From: Bdellovibrionales bacterium CG10_big_fil_rev_8_21_14_0_10_45_34
Lineage (GTDB): Bacteria > Bdellovibrionota > Bdellovibrionia > Bdellovibrionales > 1-14-0-10-45-34
NCBI GenBank assembly: GCA_002778785.1
Contig: PEZS01000004.1
Location: forward strand, 1-27,263
Length of the DNA: 27,263 bases
Reading direction: 5' to 3'
Part shown: positions 23,457 to 27,263 of the stretch, one piece after another
How the letters are laid out: every line of letters starts with the position of its first letter
How positions within the stretch are numbered: position 1 is the first letter of the stretch
The notes under the pieces: generated by a model
Databases searched by the model: none
What the model saw: the letters and a program-made list of their open reading frames with translations, nothing else
What the model was told of the DNA's origin: nothing
Position numbers and translations under genes: made by a program

Positions 23457-24030
23457 CTATTCCCCCGAAAAGATTTTATTCGTTCTCTAATCTTCAAGCT
23501 CAAACCCTTTAGCGCTTAGTGGTTAGAAGGACGACCGAGCGAACGGTACGTCAGCGAACAAGTATGAGTCTACCTGAGATGTATCTCGCGTGTTGTTAAA
23601 CTTCGGTTAAGGTGCTGTAATTACTATGTTTTGTAAAAATTACAGACTTTTCAAACAGCAAGTGTTTGAGATTTTTTTTAAAAGCTAGAGTTTCTTCCAA
23701 GCTTCAGTTCACAAATGAGGCTATAGCCAGAATCTCGGCTTCGGCGCCGGGTGGTTCGTATGGTTCTCCCGGCCCTTTAAAGAGGGCCGAGTTCTTCGAC
23801 AGTTGTGCGAAAGGCCTTATAGGAAGAGACAGTGCTCCGGAAGACACTAAAATGGGCGACAAACCTGAATAGAAATTGAACAGTCTGGAAATCGTTACCA
23901 AGGCCAGTCGAAAACTCTGTGCGCTTATTGAGTAATGCTAAAATTGCCTGTGTGGGTGATTTACGGGTACTGTCTCAAAGTTTTTTGAAAACTAAGGTTC
24001 CACAGTCACTGATTTACGCCTCTTTAGTAG
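23457..24030. other. Long non-genic stretch, part of it open on both strands
   Basis: The 570 bases have no convincing gene. Between 23666 and 23901 there are overlapping open frames on both strands (68 and 65 codons), without ribosome-binding sites or signal features. The middle has a perfect hairpin CGGCCCT-TTAAAG-AGGGCCG (23770-23789), and GC content is raised there compared with the flanks. This looks like a dispersed intergenic repeat or structured RNA, not a protein gene. A promoter for the 688-residue gene must lie towards the right end. Confidence 0.45.
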
Positions 24031-24109
24031 GGAACCACTTTAGCAAGGAACCACTTTAACAAGGAACCACTTTAACAAGGAACCACTTTAACAAGGAGCC
24101 ACTTAGTAA
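24031..24109 (+). repeat. Tandem 16-bp repeats ending in the ribosome-binding site
   Basis: Units GGAACCACTTTAGCAA (24031-24046), then GGAACCACTTTAACAA three times (24047-24094), then a degenerate GGAGCCACTTAGTAA that runs into the ATG at 24110. In the last unit the change to AAGGAGCC makes the best Shine-Dalgarno; the earlier units carry AAGGAA. Unit number could vary by slippage or recombination. Confidence 0.92.
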
Positions 24110-26176
24110 ATGAAAAGAAGTCAGCGTATTTGCAGTATACTCACTTTTTCACTGGCGGTCTCTCTTGCCGTTACGTCAAAAGCAAACTCTGATGGTGTGT
24201 GTGAGAATCTGCTACTGGTTGGAGCGAGATTTCTAGCCGAGCGGCAATTAGAGTTAGTTCCTGTTTTTGCGTCTAGCACAAGTAACGAGGCTGCACCGGA
24301 AGATACGCAGACCCCGGCTACTCAAAGAATGGCTGATTGGCTTACTCAATTAGAACAGGCCATTAAAGACCAAGCCATTGATCCTCAGGCTCTTGAAAAG
24401 CTCAAGGAGCATTTTCGTCAAAAGTATATTGTGAAATATGAAGACATCCCCGAGAGCTATTTTCATATGCAAGTGAAGATGGCTCGTGAGCAAGGCTATG
24501 GCACGAACAATCTTACAGATGCGCAGCGAAGGCAGATGGCAGGCGTGCTTATTGAGGATCAAAAGGCGTCGCTCAACCAATGGCTTGACTACCTATTGTC
24601 CTCAGAGACCTCCGAAATTTACCCCGTATGGATGAAGTACTGGACACTGGTGGAAATTGGAAAATTAGGTAAATTCAACCCTGAGCAAGGCACGTTTTCT
24701 GGAAGACCGCTTGGTACCGTGGCTCCTTTTGCAGAGCTCAACAGGGCAGCTTACGCGATGGTGGTTGATGTCATCGTGAAAGATCTTAATAAAAAGACTC
24801 TAGCTGAGGCGATCCATCCAAAGTTTGCAGACCTCATCCGCAAAAAGAATTTTTCAAACATGTATGCTCGAGCGCTTCAACTCAAAACTCGAGAAGTTGC
24901 AGACCTATCTTCAGTTGAAGGCCGCTGGATCAAGTACAATAAAGGATCTGATCACAGGCCGTTAGTATTATCGCTGCAAGGTAAAGCCACCAACTGGTGC
25001 ACCGCCGGTGAAAAAACAGCCGAAGTGCAACTGAAAGCAGGCGATTTTTATGTGTATTACACAAAAGACAATTTAGGTGGCTTCACCCAACCTCGCATCG
25101 CCATTCGCATGAATGGTGCTGACATTGCTGAAGTCAGAGGTATTGGCAAAGATCAGAACTTAGACAGCCAAATTGCTCGTACCGACACCTTTGATAGAAA
25201 GTTGGTCGAGTTTGGTCCTGCTGGCAAGAGGTATCTGAAACGATCGCGTGATATGAAGTTACTCGCCACCCTCGAGGAAAAGCAAAATAGCGATGAAGAA
25301 TTTACTGTTGATGAACTCAAATTCCTCTATGAAAAGGACTCGGCAATAGAGGGATTTGGAAATGAGAAACATCCTAGCATTGCGGAAATCAAGTCGAAGC
25401 GGGATTTTAGAGAGGATATCGCAAAAATACATAACGTAGATATTAGCCTTGTTACCAATAAAAAAGAGGATATCTTAAGCGGCAAAGCCCATTACTTTTA
25501 CGGAGATTATGTACACGAACGTGGTGATGATCTGTCGCGAGCTCATTTAGTAGCCATTTATGGCAGAGCCGATTTTCAAAGTCTGACCAATGCTGATGGC
25601 CTTAGTGCTCTGACTCACATTGGTGGGGATGCTCGCTTTGGTGGCCTCACCGACGCAAATGGCCTCAGCGCTCTGATTTACATATTAGGGATGGCTCTCT
25701 TCGAGAGCCTGACCAATGCTGATGGCCTCAGCGCTCTGACTCACATTGGTGGGGATGCCATATTTAGGAGCCTCACCAGTGCTGATGGCCTCAGCGCTCT
25801 GACTTACATCGGTGGGAAAGCTTTCTTTATTGACCTCACCAGTGCTGATGGCCTCAGCGCTCTGACTCACATTGGTAGAGATGCCTTATTTTTAAGCCTC
25901 ACCAGCGCCGATGGCCTCAGCGCTTTGACTCGGATTGGTAGAAGCGTTCTGACTCACGTTGGTGGGGCCGCTGGCTTTTCACCACTGGCCAACAACGCAA
26001 AAGGTCTCAGCGCTCTGACTCACGTTGGTGAGAATGCTTACTTTGACAGCCTCACCAGCGCCGATGGCCTCAGCGCTCTGACTCACATTGGTGGGCATGC
26101 TCACTTCCCCAGATTGTTGAAAAGAGTTTGGCGAAAAGAAGGGCTTCACGGCCGTTTTGTTAGCAGCTATCCATAA
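24110..26176 (+). CDS. Secreted protein with WCTAG domain and C-terminal solenoid repeats
   Basis: The 688-residue protein has a signal peptide (1-25, ending TSKA). Residues 70-260 are helical and unrecognised. Residues about 270-360 contain GRWIKYNKG, ATNWCTAGE (Cys297), GDFYVYYTKD and PRIAIRM followed by EVRGIGKDQNLD. I recall such a W-C-T...GDF-Y-V-Y domain, joined to similar repeats, in hypothetical proteins of several phyla; its function is unknown. Residues 487-667 are eight or so 21-residue units of the form LTSADGLSALTHIGGDAxFxS, an LRR- or receptor-L-like solenoid. One unit is cut short (LTRIGRSVLTHVGG), the trace of an in-frame deletion, and the next has one extra residue. The tail VWRKEGLHGRF is basic. 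The gene is isolated, and its stop overlaps the convergent transposase gene by ten bases. Binding to a surface ligand is a reasonable guess. Confidence 0.75.
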   Translation: MKRSQRICSILTFSLAVSLAVTSKANSDGVCENLLLVGARFLAERQLELVPVFASSTSNEAAPEDTQTPATQRMADWLTQLEQAIKDQAIDPQALEKLKEHFRQKYIVKYEDIPESYFHMQVKMAREQGYGTNNLTDAQRRQMAGVLIEDQKASLNQWLDYLLSSETSEIYPVWMKYWTLVEIGKLGKFNPEQGTFSGRPLGTVAPFAELNRAAYAMVVDVIVKDLNKKTLAEAIHPKFADLIRKKNFSNMYARALQLKTREVADLSSVEGRWIKYNKGSDHRPLVLSLQGKATNWCTAGEKTAEVQLKAGDFYVYYTKDNLGGFTQPRIAIRMNGADIAEVRGIGKDQNLDSQIARTDTFDRKLVEFGPAGKRYLKRSRDMKLLATLEEKQNSDEEFTVDELKFLYEKDSAIEGFGNEKHPSIAEIKSKRDFREDIAKIHNVDISLVTNKKEDILSGKAHYFYGDYVHERGDDLSRAHLVAIYGRADFQSLTNADGLSALTHIGGDARFGGLTDANGLSALIYILGMALFESLTNADGLSALTHIGGDAIFRSLTSADGLSALTYIGGKAFFIDLTSADGLSALTHIGRDALFLSLTSADGLSALTRIGRSVLTHVGGAAGFSPLANNAKGLSALTHVGENAYFDSLTSADGLSALTHIGGHAHFPRLLKRVWRKEGLHGRFVSSYP
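25568..26109 (+). repeat. 63-bp coding repeats
   Basis: About eight near-identical 63-bp units (plus a partial one around 25940-25970) in the 3' part of the 688-residue gene. Each contains a block close to GGCCTCAGCGCTCTGACTCA. Sequence identity is high at the DNA level, including third positions, so the units were amplified or homogenised recently. The array is in-frame, so gain or loss of units only changes solenoid length. Confidence 0.93.
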
Positions 26177-26796
26177 ACAGCATTTCGGCGGTACATTTGC
26201 CTTTGTTTAGGGCCCCCAATAGATCTTGGGGCATACGGAAAGCCAATAGCCTCTAATGTGTTTTCATCAAGATACCTGCAAACACCTTTGAAGTGCTTAC
26301 CCCACTCTACAATTTTGGTGTAAGGCCTCCTATCCCAGAAACTTTTGGTAGGAATGTTTTTGAGCAAGTTTTCTGAAGAGTTGGGTTTGGAGTTTCCTGA
26401 AGAGCTTACTGAGGATGCAGCCCCTCGTTGCTTATTCATCATGAGCCGTGCAATCAACCCACTGACTGATCGAATAAAATGAATGTAGCTATTTCTTGAG
26501 GCTGCCAGAATCACTAAGTGAAGATGATTGCCTCCGTTGGCGAAGCGATAGACTTTAACTCCAAATCTTTCACCTTGCCTTTTGATGATGCCGTAAATCT
26601 CTGCGTCTTTTTTGAGAAAAGACCTCGCGCCTTTAGCCCAACTTGAACGCATCACAAGGTGCATGGATTTCTTGAAGTTGATCGGTCTTTTGGCTTTTGG
26701 ATGGTTCGTAAGAAGTGCGCCACCAAACTCTTTGAGAGCCTTTTCTTCTAAGATCGCAAATCCTAACTGTTTTGCTTTTACTTTTGTCTTGTTCAA
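26167..26796 (-). CDS. Y1-type (REP-associated-like) tyrosine transposase
   Basis: The 209-residue HUH single-strand transposase is of the IS200/TnpA-REP superfamily. KKSMHLVMRSS starts the domain, the HUH metal motif is ANGGNHLHLVI (H91, H93), and the candidate nucleophile is Y175 in VCRYLDENTLEAIGF. FWDRRPYTKIVEWGKHF before it is typical of the stand-alone group. A Ser/Asn-rich insert (about 127-149) interrupts the domain. No terminal inverted repeats or partner tnpB gene are visible, so it is probably a domesticated RAYT-like enzyme rather than an insertion sequence. The start is TTG at 26796 behind AAGG. Its last ten bases overlap the solenoid-protein gene. RAYT enzymes are known to act on palindromic REP sequences; palindromes occur 5 kb away in this window. 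Confidence 0.82.
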   Translation of the reverse strand: MNKTKVKAKQLGFAILEEKALKEFGGALLTNHPKAKRPINFKKSMHLVMRSSWAKGARSFLKKDAEIYGIIKRQGERFGVKVYRFANGGNHLHLVILAASRNSYIHFIRSVSGLIARLMMNKQRGAASSVSSSGNSKPNSSENLLKNIPTKSFWDRRPYTKIVEWGKHFKGVCRYLDENTLEAIGFPYAPRSIGGPKQRQMYRRNAVYG

Positions 26797-26834
26797 GCCT
26801 TGATCCTTTTATCTCTACTTTCTCACTTTTAGGC

Positions 26835-26850
26835 CTTCAATCATTTGAAG
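26835..26850. repeat. Short inverted repeat upstream of the transposase gene
   Basis: CTTCAA-TCAT-TTGAAG, a perfect six-base stem 38 bases upstream of the TTG start. It could be a small REP-like or operator site; the short stem is also compatible with chance. Confidence 0.3.
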
Positions 26851-26993
26851 TCCAGTATTTAATCAATTATGGTAGCGATGTCAAATTATTCCATCGATTT
26901 TGGATCGAGTAGTGGTAGGTTTTGGGTAAAGATTAATCTTCTTGAAGCTTAAACTTTGTTGAGGCGAGAGACGGCGCACGTCAGTGGTAGATC

Positions 26994-27014
26994 TGTTAAA
27001 TCATTGATTTAACA
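26994..27014. promoter_or_regulatory. Strong dyad, 10-bp perfect arms
   Basis: TGTTAAATCA (26994-27003), one central T, then TGATTTAACA (27005-27014). A ten-base perfect dyad with a one-base centre is not expected by chance in 27 kb. It suits a dimeric DNA-binding protein better than an RNA hairpin. It lies 32 bp before the minisatellite. Confidence 0.55.
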
Positions 27015-27046
27015 CGATGACTTCAACTCGCCCAAGTGACGTTGCC

Positions 27047-27263
27047 TGCTTATCCTGCTTATGCTGCTTATCCTGCTTATGCTGCTTATCCTGCTTATGC
27101 TGCTTATCCTGCTTATGCTGCTTATCCTGCTTATGCTGCTTATGCTGCTTATGCTGCTTATGCTGCTTATGCTGCTTATCCTGCTTATGCTGCTTATGCT
27201 GCTTATGCTGCTTATGCTGCTTATGCTGCTTCGGAGATTATCTTGCTTATCCTGCTTATCTTG
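27047..27263 (+). repeat. 9-bp minisatellite (TGCTTATSC)n
   Basis: Twenty contiguous 9-bp units fill 27047-27226. They are of two kinds, TGCTTATCC and TGCTTATGC. The first ten alternate strictly, giving an 18-bp higher-order unit; then GC-type units dominate with one CC-type at position 15. After an interruption (TGCTTCGGAGATTATCT) the motif resumes at 27244 and runs out of the window. An ATG at 27017 opens a frame through the array to the window end, but its Cys/Leu product is unlikely to be real. Confidence 0.95.

Noticed and set aside
23666-23872. 68-residue plus-strand protein
   Set aside because: No ribosome-binding site, an equally long frame on the other strand, and no recognisable domain; treated as intergenic repeat.
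25685-25870. Minus-strand repetitive ORF (SQSAEAISTG repeats)
   Set aside because: It is the reverse-strand reading of the 63-bp solenoid repeats.
27017-27263. ATG-initiated open frame running through the minisatellite to the window end
   Set aside because: Its product is a monotonous Cys/Leu/Ser repeat without ribosome-binding site; the 9-bp unit keeps several frames open by composition.
27047-27263. CRISPR array
   Set aside because: Units are 9 bp with no spacers; it is a minisatellite. No cas gene is in the window.

Overview
The window reads as a chromosomal segment of a flagellated Gram-negative bacterium. It most likely belongs to the Bdellovibrionota (Bdellovibrio-like) or a close delta-proteobacterial relative. 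The grounds are two short, near-identical flagellins, relaxed lipoprotein boxes ending in NC-S-K, many secreted proteins, a GNHLHL-type Y1 transposase of a kind I associate with that group, and frequent TTG starts. The placement rests on protein resemblance only; no rRNA is present.

Left part (1-11125): an exopolysaccharide gene set (a flippase fragment on the minus strand; a WecA-like sugar-phosphate transferase, an SLBB export protein and a stand-alone receiver on the plus strand). Then come a 36-aa basic protein, an outer-membrane protein translationally joined to acetyl-CoA synthetase, an MFS transporter, an HD phosphohydrolase, and a folate/thymidylate pair (thyA, folA). The thyA leader contains two competing stems.

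Middle part (11126-20766): a surface/motility block. A 720-aa protein with a degenerate receiver domain and a very long disordered linker precedes flagellin 1, which has a good sigma-28-type promoter. A tightly coupled minus-strand operon of two von Willebrand A plus calcium-repeat proteins and a cysteine-rich exported protein lies between flagellin 1 and flagellin 2. A 29-aa membrane peptide follows flagellin 2.

Right part (20767-27263): an accessory, repeat-rich zone. Two long imperfect palindromes with shared arms sit between the 29-aa peptide and an FMN reductase. An unrecognised multi-pass exported protein follows. Next is a 650-bp non-genic stretch open on both strands, then five 16-bp repeats leading into the ribosome-binding site of a secreted 688-aa solenoid-repeat protein. 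That gene overlaps the 3' end of a REP-associated-type tyrosine transposase. The window ends in a 9-bp minisatellite preceded by a strong 10-bp dyad.

The best candidates for something undescribed are the vWA/calcium-repeat/Cys-rich operon between flagellins, the palindrome cluster with a Y1 transposase 5 kb away, and the secreted WCTAG-domain solenoid protein with repeats in both its leader and its coding region.
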